From assembly GCA_049322335.1 (NCBI GenBank), contig JBMORL010000082.1:33734-97733 (forward strand): a stretch of DNA of 64,000 nt. Direction: 5' to 3'. The DNA comes from JBMORL01 sp049322335 (GTDB taxonomy: Bacteria; Bacteroidota; Bacteroidia; Flavobacteriales_D; UBA2798). Every line of letters begins with the position of its first letter. Positions within the stretch are counted from its first letter, which is position 1. The position numbers and the translations under genes were made by a program. Shown here piece by piece: positions 44,435 through 52,097 of this stretch. Under the pieces are notes generated by a model. It was not told the DNA's origin. It searched no databases and was given only the letters and a program-made list of their open reading frames with translations.

Positions 44435-46414
44435 TCACTTCACCATCACATATTCTGTTCTTCTGTTCTTCTGGTGATCTTCTTCCGTTTGCGGGTTGGC
44501 GATTTTTGGTTTGGTGTCTCCAAAACCACGGGAAGACAATCTTGATTTATCAATTCCTTTTCCGATTAAATAATCTGCCACTGCTTTGGCGCGGTTTTCA
44601 GAAAGCAGCTGGTTGGCTTTTTTATTACCACGGCTATCAGTATGTCCCTGAATTTCCACTTTCAGTTTCGGGTTTTTCACAAGGAATTCATAAAACTTAT
44701 TGAGTTCTACTTTCGATTCGGGACGAAGAGTGAATTGATCGAGATCGAAGAAAATATTCTCAAGAACAATACCGGATGTATCGGTAACCGGAATCAATGG
44801 TACATCCATCAGGAAAGGTTCGGTTTTTCCTTTTTGTTCAGTAAGTGAGAAATTTTTGGAATAATACAAATACCCGTTTTTCGTTACATTCAATGCATAA
44901 TTCCGGTTGGTGGCAATAGAAACCAAAAATTCTCCGTTACCGGGATTGGAATAACTTTCTACTATCAGTTCTCCCGTACTGAGATCAATTAGTTCAAATT
45001 TTGCTTCAAGTTTATCATTGGTTTTTGCATCAAAAACTTTTCCTTTCATGTAGGTGGTAAGCTGCGGCTGAAATTTTTCAGGCAACTCAAAGCTGTAAAG
45101 ATCCAGGTCACCAAATCCACCCGGGCGGTCGGAAGCAAAAAAAGCCAGCTTACCGTCTGCGGATACCAGCAGTGAATTTTCATCGTGGTGCGTATTGATC
45201 GGATAACCGAGATTCACGGGAGTGCCCCAGTTTCCGTTTTTATCTTTACGGCTCATATAAATATCCAATCCACCCATCCCTGTATGGCCATTGGAAGAAA
45301 AATAAAGTGTCTGGCCATCCGGGTGGATCAATACTGATTCTTCATTTCCATTGGTGTTAATTACATCGTTCAGCCGTTGTGGTTTTCCCCAGTTGCCATA
45401 TTTATCCAGTTGCGTGTACCAGATATCGCCCGACATTCTCCGGTCGGAACCCATCCGTGCGCGTATATAATAAACTGTTTTTCCATCAGCAGAAAAAGAA
45501 GGCTGGGATTCCCATATTCCGCTGTTTACAGGCTCACCCATATTAATTGGCGTACTCCATTGCTCACCGATTCTGCGGGTAATAAAAAGATCGCAGCTGC
45601 CAAATCCATCGCGGTAATCGCCATAACCAATATCCATAAACTCACAGGCAGCGAATATCAGCATTTGCCCATCGGGAGAAAAAGTAGGAGCACCCTCATT
45701 ATATATGGTATTTATTTTTGAACTGATGCTAACGCCTTTCGCCCATTCGTTGTTTGTTTTTTTGCTCACAAAAAAATCTTCCTGGACACCCATAGGCGAT
45801 TTTTCATCTTTAACCTGGCGGGTAAAAAGCAACGTCTGGTCATCAGCGGTGATTGTAGGAAAATATTCGGGATTGGATGTGTTGACACCCGGGCCAAGGT
45901 TTTTCGGCTCGAAGGGAACAGGATTTTTTTTGGCCTGGATGGCAAAATCACAATTATCAATGATTTTTTTCGAAACGGCCATCATATCTTCAGGAATGCG
46001 CGGCCTTTCCATAAATTTTGTGATATCGGCTTTTGCTGCTTCATACATTCCTTCCTGCAGTTCCAGTCGCGCCAGGAAATACCAGCTGTTGGGAAAAAAA
46101 GAAGGATTTACCGAAATGGATTTACGTAACGATTCGATAGCCAGCTGATTTTTCCCCCAATCCATATACACCTGCGAAATAAGTATGTGTGCTTCCATAA
46201 AATTCGGGTCGATGGATAACGCCTTTTTTAGATTCGTTTCCGCTCCCGCAAAATCAGGACGGCCGGTTTTTACATCGTAATTGTTATAACAGGTTTGGGC
46301 GGCTTTATATGCTTTTATTGCTTTTTTCTTTTTGGTGGTATACGTTTCCGGTGGCTGGGCAACAGCACAGGCAACAAGAAAAAAAAGAAACATTATGGAT
46401 ACTATATTTTTCAT
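44435..46414 (-). CDS. PorE-like T9SS protein (TPR, beta-propeller, CRD, OmpA)
   Basis: 659 residues with a signal peptide (MKNIVSIMFLFFLVACAVAQ). TPR helices at about 30-130 (AETNLKKALSIDPNFMEAHILISQVYMDWGK), a PD40/WD-type beta-propeller at about 180-455 (e.g. GAPTFSPDGQMLIFAACE, SQPSFSADGKTVYYIRA, LIHPDGQTLYFSSNG), a carboxypeptidase-regulatory-like domain (about 465-545), and an OmpA peptidoglycan-binding domain (about 555-659, IQGHTDSRGNKKANQLLSENRAKAVADYLI, with the NRRTE arginines). This exact order is that of PorE, which anchors the T9SS to peptidoglycan. The Cys at residue 16 is followed by AVAQ and may be a lipobox. It ends a six-gene minus-strand run, 12 bases after queE. Confidence 0.82.
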   Translation of the reverse strand: MKNIVSIMFLFFLVACAVAQPPETYTTKKKKAIKAYKAAQTCYNNYDVKTGRPDFAGAETNLKKALSIDPNFMEAHILISQVYMDWGKNQLAIESLRKSISVNPSFFPNSWYFLARLELQEGMYEAAKADITKFMERPRIPEDMMAVSKKIIDNCDFAIQAKKNPVPFEPKNLGPGVNTSNPEYFPTITADDQTLLFTRQVKDEKSPMGVQEDFFVSKKTNNEWAKGVSISSKINTIYNEGAPTFSPDGQMLIFAACEFMDIGYGDYRDGFGSCDLFITRRIGEQWSTPINMGEPVNSGIWESQPSFSADGKTVYYIRARMGSDRRMSGDIWYTQLDKYGNWGKPQRLNDVINTNGNEESVLIHPDGQTLYFSSNGHTGMGGLDIYMSRKDKNGNWGTPVNLGYPINTHHDENSLLVSADGKLAFFASDRPGGFGDLDLYSFELPEKFQPQLTTYMKGKVFDAKTNDKLEAKFELIDLSTGELIVESYSNPGNGEFLVSIATNRNYALNVTKNGYLYYSKNFSLTEQKGKTEPFLMDVPLIPVTDTSGIVLENIFFDLDQFTLRPESKVELNKFYEFLVKNPKLKVEIQGHTDSRGNKKANQLLSENRAKAVADYLIGKGIDKSRLSSRGFGDTKPKIANPQTEEDHQKNRRTEYVMVK

Positions 46415-46426
46415 TCTGTTTTTATT

Positions 46427-47068
46427 TTATGGAATGTTCATGTATTTGTGCGTTTGCAGGGAAATTTTCCAGTCAGGATTTTGTTTCACATATTCAATTA
46501 TCAGCGGCATCATTTCATTTCTTTTCTCCCATTCGGGCTGAAGATATAACCTGCAGTTTTTTTTTACTTTTCCGGCATGTGTATTGGCCCACTCCAGGTC
46601 GTGTTTGTTATATACAATCACTTTCAGTTCATCGGCCTTCGGGTAAACAGATTCGTCCGGCAGCTTAAACTTCTTGGGAGAAAAACAAATCCAGTGCCAT
46701 AGTCCTGTAACGGGATAAACCCCGGAAGTTTCAATAGCCGTTTGAATATTATTTTCCTGTAGTTTACGTGTAAGTGGCTCAAGGTTATACATAGCCGGCT
46801 CTCCCCCGGTTATCACACAAAAATCAGCGCCTGCGTTTTTAACATTTTTTACCATCTCATCAATAGTCACAACCGGGTGGTCTTTTGCTTCCCAGCTTTC
46901 TTTCACATCACACCAGCTGCACCCCACATCACAACCTCCCAAACGAAGAAAATAAGCTGCACGCCCCGAATGAAATCCTTCGCCCTGGATCGTATAAAAA
47001 TGTTCCATCAGCGGAAGAGCAGTTCCGTCAGCAATTTGTTGTTGAATTGATTCCTGCACACCCGTCAT
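46427..47068 (-). CDS. queE: 7-carboxy-7-deazaguanine synthase (radical SAM)
   Basis: 213 residues. The radical-SAM cluster motif is CDVGCSWC (CX3CX2C), preceded by the substrate-binding FYTIQGEGFHSGRAAYFLRLGG; ITGGEPAMYN is the SAM-binding GGE motif. It converts 6-carboxy-tetrahydropterin to the 7-deazaguanine core of queuosine. No other queuosine genes are in the window. It is in an operon-like run, one base after the DUF4403 stop and 12 bases before the PorE-like gene. Confidence 0.92.
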   Translation of the reverse strand: MTGVQESIQQQIADGTALPLMEHFYTIQGEGFHSGRAAYFLRLGGCDVGCSWCDVKESWEAKDHPVVTIDEMVKNVKNAGADFCVITGGEPAMYNLEPLTRKLQENNIQTAIETSGVYPVTGLWHWICFSPKKFKLPDESVYPKADELKVIVYNKHDLEWANTHAGKVKKNCRLYLQPEWEKRNEMMPLIIEYVKQNPDWKISLQTHKYMNIP

Positions 47069-47069
47069 T

Positions 47070-48452
47070 TTACATTCCTTCTACTTTCACTGATAATTTT
47101 CCTTTGGCATTTACCACTGCCACAATACCGTTTTCCACGAGGTAAACATTTTTTGCGGCCAGTTCATTGAGTTTTCCGTTGAGAAAAACTCCCTTTGATA
47201 CTTCATAATTGGTAAAATACTGCTGACAATCTTTTTTCGTGGCATCCAGTTCTTTCCCTATTTCAAAATAGATATTTTTCTCCATCACTTTGGCAAAAGT
47301 TCCGTGAAGCAACCAATTGGCCGATTTAATCAGCTTGTTTTTGGTATCCAGATGAAAATCGACATCCTTCATTCTTATGGTGCGGTCTTTTTCTTCATAA
47401 TAGGGAGTGCCGATGAGATACACAAATCCATTCAGGTTTCCTTTCACGCCAATTTCCATCACCATACGTTCTCCCTGCGACCACATATCAAAATGAGTAA
47501 GTGTAATTGATTTTTTCCCATCTGTATACGTATAGGGCTGCACTACATATAATTCATTCATTAATCTGGAAGCATCGGTATATTTTACAATGGTAACGAG
47601 GCCCACATTAAACTCATCCGGCATTTTTTCCACGATATGGAGAGAAGGAAATTTTGTAGTATCCGCAATGGCGGGTTTATCCCCGATAATTGTTTCCATA
47701 TTGGCCCGCAAACCTAACGTGATGCGCATTTCCTTTGAATTGGAATTGATCTGCGACAATAAAATTTCATAAGGCTGCATTCTCAGCCATGAATGATATT
47801 CTTCAGACACAAGCATCGGTTCATACAAACCCATGATTATTCCTTTCAGCATTTTTTTCAGATCGATATTCTCTTTTACGGCTTTGTCTATTTCTTTCGA
47901 AATGGATTCCTGCTGCCCGTTGAGAATAGCATCGGCAATATAAGTAACCGGGATATCTACACCCGCCACATCGATTGTTGGTGATTGAATCCATTCATGC
48001 CCGCCCGACCATGTATTGGTTACCAGTTTCCAGTTTTCGAGCACGGTGATGGTTGTATTATAGGTAACCGCCAGCACGCCTTTAAATTCTGTGGTTACGC
48101 CAACCGTTTTATATTTTCCCCAGACATCAAGCGGAATAGTAACACGAACTGCATTTTTCCACGATTCGATTTTAATATCGGCAAATTTCTTTACGATACA
48201 TACCAGGCCATCATTTTCGTTATTGGTAAAACTGTTGTCTTCATAGAGGCGGCCTTTCAGGTAGGTATTTACCTGCCGTTCAAGTTCTGTGAGGCTGATT
48301 TCGATGGGAATACTGAGGTAGGATTCCACTTTTTCGATTTCAGGTTCTTTTGATTTGTATTCGACAACCGGTTTTTCGGGATAAAATTTTGTTTTGCAGG
48401 ACGACACCAATCCCACCACCGTTATTATCAGTATACAGGATAATTTTTTCAT
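47070..48452 (-). CDS. DUF4403 family lipoprotein
   Basis: 460 residues with a lipoprotein signal (TVVGLVSSC). The mature part begins with PIEISLTELERQVNTYLKGRLYEDNS, and later holds a tandem of beta-rich, tubular-lipid-binding-like halves (WKNAVRVTIPLDVWGKYKTVG, ATKKDCQQYFTNYEVSKGVFLNGKL). The DUF4403 assignment is by pattern. Function is unknown. It sits between dapA and queE with one-base gaps. Confidence 0.8.
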   Translation of the reverse strand: MKKLSCILIITVVGLVSSCKTKFYPEKPVVEYKSKEPEIEKVESYLSIPIEISLTELERQVNTYLKGRLYEDNSFTNNENDGLVCIVKKFADIKIESWKNAVRVTIPLDVWGKYKTVGVTTEFKGVLAVTYNTTITVLENWKLVTNTWSGGHEWIQSPTIDVAGVDIPVTYIADAILNGQQESISKEIDKAVKENIDLKKMLKGIIMGLYEPMLVSEEYHSWLRMQPYEILLSQINSNSKEMRITLGLRANMETIIGDKPAIADTTKFPSLHIVEKMPDEFNVGLVTIVKYTDASRLMNELYVVQPYTYTDGKKSITLTHFDMWSQGERMVMEIGVKGNLNGFVYLIGTPYYEEKDRTIRMKDVDFHLDTKNKLIKSANWLLHGTFAKVMEKNIYFEIGKELDATKKDCQQYFTNYEVSKGVFLNGKLNELAAKNVYLVENGIVAVVNAKGKLSVKVEGM

Positions 48453-48453
48453 G

Positions 48454-49347
48454 CTATACTTTTACATAAGGACACGCTGCCAGCAGTGAATAAATCTTTT
48501 TGGAAGTTTCTTCTGAAACGGGAACTATAGGAAGGCGGGTATAATTTCCGCAGATTCCGAGACATTTCATTACTTCTTTTATGCCTGAAGGATTGCTTTC
48601 AACAAAAAGATGCTGAATGATATCCAGAAGATGGTAATGGATTTTCTGAGCTTCTTCGTATTGTCCTTTTAATGCATGCCGGATTAGTTCTGAAAACTGA
48701 AGCGGAAAAGCATTTCCCACTACCGAAATCACACCATCAGCACCGACAGAAACAGCGGGAAGGGCAATTGCATCATCGCCACAGGTTACCAGAAAATCTT
48801 TGGGCCGCTCCTGGATGATAGACATAATCTGGTTAAAACTTCCTGAAGCTTCTTTTATGCCGATAATATTTTTACAATCGCGGGCAATGCGAAGAGTGGT
48901 TTCGGCCTGCATATTTCTGCCGGTCCGCCCGGGAACGTTGTAAAGAATAACAGGTTTAGGCGTATGCGCATTCAGCATTTTGTAGTGCTGGTAAATTCCT
49001 TCCTGCGTAGGTTTGTTGTAATAGGGACTCACCGAAAGGATAGCATCCACACCGTCCAGGTCAAATTTTTCTAACGTTTCAAGGATTTCAGCAGTATCAT
49101 ATCCGCCAATTCCATACACGACAGGAAGACGGTTGTTATTGATTTCGAGTGCAAAATCGAGAATAGCGCGTTTTTCGTCTTTTTTGAGTGTTACCGACTC
49201 ACCTGTAGTTCCCTGGATAACGAGATAATCGGTTTTTCCCTTAATTAAATGTTCAATCACTCTTTGCAGGGCAGCGTAATCTACTTTTCCTTCGTCATTA
49301 AAGGGCGTGATCACCGCCACTCCCATTCCCCTGAATTTTTCTCTCAT
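48454..49347 (-). CDS. dapA: 4-hydroxy-tetrahydrodipicolinate synthase
   Basis: 297 residues, standard length. N-terminal GVAVITPFNDEGKVDYAAL, the QGTTGES pyruvate-binding motif, SPYYNKPTQEGIYQHY with the catalytic Tyr, YNVPGRTG, and the Schiff-base Lys in GIKEASG. It condenses pyruvate with aspartate semialdehyde in the lysine/diaminopimelate pathway. It overlaps the DUF6913 gene by four bases. Confidence 0.96.
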   Translation of the reverse strand: MREKFRGMGVAVITPFNDEGKVDYAALQRVIEHLIKGKTDYLVIQGTTGESVTLKKDEKRAILDFALEINNNRLPVVYGIGGYDTAEILETLEKFDLDGVDAILSVSPYYNKPTQEGIYQHYKMLNAHTPKPVILYNVPGRTGRNMQAETTLRIARDCKNIIGIKEASGSFNQIMSIIQERPKDFLVTCGDDAIALPAVSVGADGVISVVGNAFPLQFSELIRHALKGQYEEAQKIHYHLLDIIQHLFVESNPSGIKEVMKCLGICGNYTRLPIVPVSEETSKKIYSLLAACPYVKV

Positions 49348-49892
49348 GTAGTTTTATTGATAATGGATAAATAATAATTCACTTGCGCAATGTAATCAAC
49401 CAGTTCACCGCTTTTCACGTCCAGCATCAGGTCGTAATAATGCTGAAAATCTTTATTAAAATAACCTACTTTGAATTTTGCCTGCGACCAGTTGAGCACA
49501 TATCGCAACGGAACAATTTCATCCTGCTCCATGTCGATGAGAATATCGTAGGGTTCGTTCACAAAATTTTTGATCACTGTTCCACCCGGCCGGTAATTCC
49601 AGGCGAGATCTTTATTGCAGAAAAAATCAAATTCCAGTTTTGGGCGAAGGTAATCGGGAACGATTTTATCATCTACATATCCCAGCGCCATTATTTTCCT
49701 CACTCCTTCTTCTTCTTTCAGGTGCTTCACATAATTTTTAACAGTTACATATTTTTCTTCCGAATCGGCTTTATAAATAAGGCAAACCGACTGGGCGTTT
49801 CCGAGGTTATACACCTTTCCCACTCTACGCAGGTTTCTAAATTCCCTGCGCGCCTGTTTCAATCCCATTTTTTTCTTTATGCCTTCAAACAT
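49344..49892 (-). CDS. DUF6913-like protein
   Basis: 182 residues, basic N-terminus (MFEGIKKKMGLKQARREFRNLRR) and a Rossmann-like alpha/beta body (SVCLIYKADSEEKYVTVKNYVKHLKEEEGVRKIMALGY, EPYDILIDMEQDEIVPLRYVLNWSQAKFKVGYF). The pattern matches DUF6913 proteins, which commonly sit beside dapA and ligA in Bacteroidota, as here. Function is unknown. Confidence 0.75.
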   Translation of the reverse strand: MFEGIKKKMGLKQARREFRNLRRVGKVYNLGNAQSVCLIYKADSEEKYVTVKNYVKHLKEEEGVRKIMALGYVDDKIVPDYLRPKLEFDFFCNKDLAWNYRPGGTVIKNFVNEPYDILIDMEQDEIVPLRYVLNWSQAKFKVGYFNKDFQHYYDLMLDVKSGELVDYIAQVNYYLSIINKTT

Positions 49893-51908
49893 TTATTTCA
49901 GCATTTTACTGAATTCTTCTTCCGAAAGAACTTTAACCCCCATCTCGTTAGCTTTTTCCAGTTTGCTCGGGCCCGCTTCATCACCGGCCAGCAGGTAAGT
50001 GGTTTTTTTGGAAACCGATCCGCTCACTTTCCCTCCGTTTTGTTCTATCGTTTCCTTTATACCATCACGTGAAAAATTCTTAAACACACCGGAAACAACA
50101 AATGTTGATCCTTTCAGTTTTTCTGAAAGAGGTTTATCGTTTTCGTCTGATTCCAGCTGAACCCCCGCTTTCCGGAGTTTATCCACCAGTTGCAAATTTA
50201 ATTTATCGGAGAAGAATTCACGGATACTCTCTGCTATTTTATCACCAATTTCTTCAACAGCAACCAACTCTTCTAACCCGGCATTGCGGATTGCTTCCAG
50301 CGACCGGAAATGGCGCGCGAGTTTTTTAGCCACAGTTTCCCCTACATAACGTATTCCCAGTGCAAAAAGCACCCGTTCAAAAGGAATAGTTTTCGATGCT
50401 TCTATTCCGGCCAACAGGTTATTCACACTTTTTTCGGCCATTCGTTCCAATGGCAACAATTCTTTCTTTTGAAGTGAATAAATATCACCGATATTCTTAA
50501 TCAGCCCTGCATCAAACAATTGCTCAATGGTTTCTTCTCCCAGTCCTTCAATATCCATCGCTTTTCTCGAAGTAAAATGCACCATTTTTCCTTTGATCTG
50601 CGGAGGACATCCGTATTCATTGGGACAATAATGTTGTGCCTCGCCCTCTTTGCGGATAAGCGGAGTGTGACATTCGGGACATTTGGTGATATATTTTACC
50701 GGGTGAGAATGTTTATCCCGCTGTTTCATGTCCACTCCCACGATTTTCGGAATGATCTCTCCTCCTTTTTCCACATACACATGATCGCCCATGCGAACAT
50801 CCAGTTTTTCCACCTGGTCTGCATTATGCAATGACGCTCTTTTTACAATAGTGCCTGCCAGCAAAACCGGTTTTAAATTAGCCACCGGAGTAATGGCGCC
50901 CGTTCTCCCCACCTGGTACGAAATACTTTCCAGGACAGTAGAAACCTGTTCGGCTTTGAATTTATACGCTTGCGCCCACCGGGGTGATTTTGCTGTAAAT
51001 CCCAATTCTTCCTGCTGGCGGTACGAATTCACTTTAATAACAATTCCATCAATATCAAACCATAATGATTTTCGTTTTTTATCCCAGTAATCGATAAATT
51101 CCATTATTTCATCAATGGAAGAACAGAGGCGGATAAAATGATCTTTTTCCTGCGGAGTTTTAAATCCCCAGCGGTGGGCTGCCTGCAAACTTTCAAAATG
51201 ATTTTTAAAAGGAAGATCATCGCCATAAACGCCATAAAGAAAACAATCCAGCCCGCGTTTGGCCACAATAGCAGAATCCTGCAGTTTGAGTGTTCCCGAA
51301 GCGGTGTTTCTGGGGTTTGCAAACACAGGTTCCCCTGCCGCTTCACGTTCTTTATTCAGTTTTTCAAAATTCTTCCGCGGAAAAAATATTTCTCCCCTTA
51401 TTTCAAAATCATCGGGAAAACCTTTTCCCTGCAGTTCGAGCGGAACGGTTTTTATGGTTTTTACATTGGGAGTAATGTCTTCTCCCTGTTCACCATCACC
51501 ACGTGTAACAGCACGTACCATTTTTCCGTTTTTGTAGGCAATACCAATAGCCACCCCGTCATATTTCAGTTCACATACATATTCGGTTTTTCCATCGGTT
51601 AATTTTTTCAGGCGGTTTTCCCAATCCATTACTTCTTCTTTCGAATAGGAATTGGAAAGTGACAGCATGGGAAAGCGGTGTTTTACCGCTGGAAAATCTT
51701 TTGTCACTTCTCCCCCTACTCTTTGCGAAGGAGAATTTTTATCAAAAAACTGCGGGTATTCGCTTTCCAGCCGAATAAGTTCTTCCAGCAACATATCAAA
51801 ATCAAAATCGCTTATAACGGGTTGGCTACTTACGTAGTAAAGATAATTGTGGTAATTCAGCTCTTTTCTCAGCTCTTCTATCCGTTTTTTGGCAGCTTCT
51901 GCAGTCAT
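49893..51908 (-). CDS. ligA: NAD-dependent DNA ligase
   Basis: 671 residues, full length. The adenylation motif CELKYDGVAIGI carries the nucleotidyl-accepting Lys (about 115). Also visible are the N-terminal NAD-binding helix region (YHNYLYYVSSQPVISDFDFDMLL), the zinc finger CPECHTPLIRKEGEAQHYCPNEYGC (about 405-430), HhH repeats and a C-terminal BRCT domain (about 590-671). It seals nicks in replication and repair. It heads the six-gene run; the next ATG follows the stop with no gap. Confidence 0.97.
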   Translation of the reverse strand: MTAEAAKKRIEELRKELNYHNYLYYVSSQPVISDFDFDMLLEELIRLESEYPQFFDKNSPSQRVGGEVTKDFPAVKHRFPMLSLSNSYSKEEVMDWENRLKKLTDGKTEYVCELKYDGVAIGIAYKNGKMVRAVTRGDGEQGEDITPNVKTIKTVPLELQGKGFPDDFEIRGEIFFPRKNFEKLNKEREAAGEPVFANPRNTASGTLKLQDSAIVAKRGLDCFLYGVYGDDLPFKNHFESLQAAHRWGFKTPQEKDHFIRLCSSIDEIMEFIDYWDKKRKSLWFDIDGIVIKVNSYRQQEELGFTAKSPRWAQAYKFKAEQVSTVLESISYQVGRTGAITPVANLKPVLLAGTIVKRASLHNADQVEKLDVRMGDHVYVEKGGEIIPKIVGVDMKQRDKHSHPVKYITKCPECHTPLIRKEGEAQHYCPNEYGCPPQIKGKMVHFTSRKAMDIEGLGEETIEQLFDAGLIKNIGDIYSLQKKELLPLERMAEKSVNNLLAGIEASKTIPFERVLFALGIRYVGETVAKKLARHFRSLEAIRNAGLEELVAVEEIGDKIAESIREFFSDKLNLQLVDKLRKAGVQLESDENDKPLSEKLKGSTFVVSGVFKNFSRDGIKETIEQNGGKVSGSVSKKTTYLLAGDEAGPSKLEKANEMGVKVLSEEEFSKMLK

Positions 51909-51961
51909 GATTCTTGTTTAATTCCAAACGATAAAGTTAAAAAATCCGGGCTTCCCGGGTA

Positions 51962-51995
51962 CAAATATAACCACTTATATAACAATGGGTTGCAA
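51962..51995 (-). promoter_or_regulatory. Promoter of the ligA operon
   Basis: On the minus strand TTG (51993-51995), a 23-base spacer and TATATTTG (51962-51969) fit the Bacteroidota pattern. Just downstream, CCGGG/CCCGG with a CTT loop (51946-51958 on plus) would form a short hairpin at the 5' end of the leader. Confidence 0.55.
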
Positions 51996-52085
51996 AATAA
52001 TTGAGTGACCGGATTAAACTATTATCCGTTTCCCTTGTCGAAACAACCGTTCATCCCAAACACTTTTCTGAAGGGAGGAAATGAG

Positions 52086-52093
52086 TAAATTTG
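52086..52093 (+). promoter_or_regulatory. Candidate -7 element directly ahead of the barrel gene
   Basis: TAAATTTG matches TAnnTTTG but ends only 4 bases before the ATG at 52098. If real, the message would be leaderless or nearly so. Confidence 0.35.
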
Positions 52094-52097
52094 CTGA

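Noticed and set aside
48454..51908. A dedicated lysine or secondary-metabolite cluster around dapA
   Set aside because: Only dapA belongs to that pathway. The ligA-DUF6913-dapA order is a recurring housekeeping arrangement.
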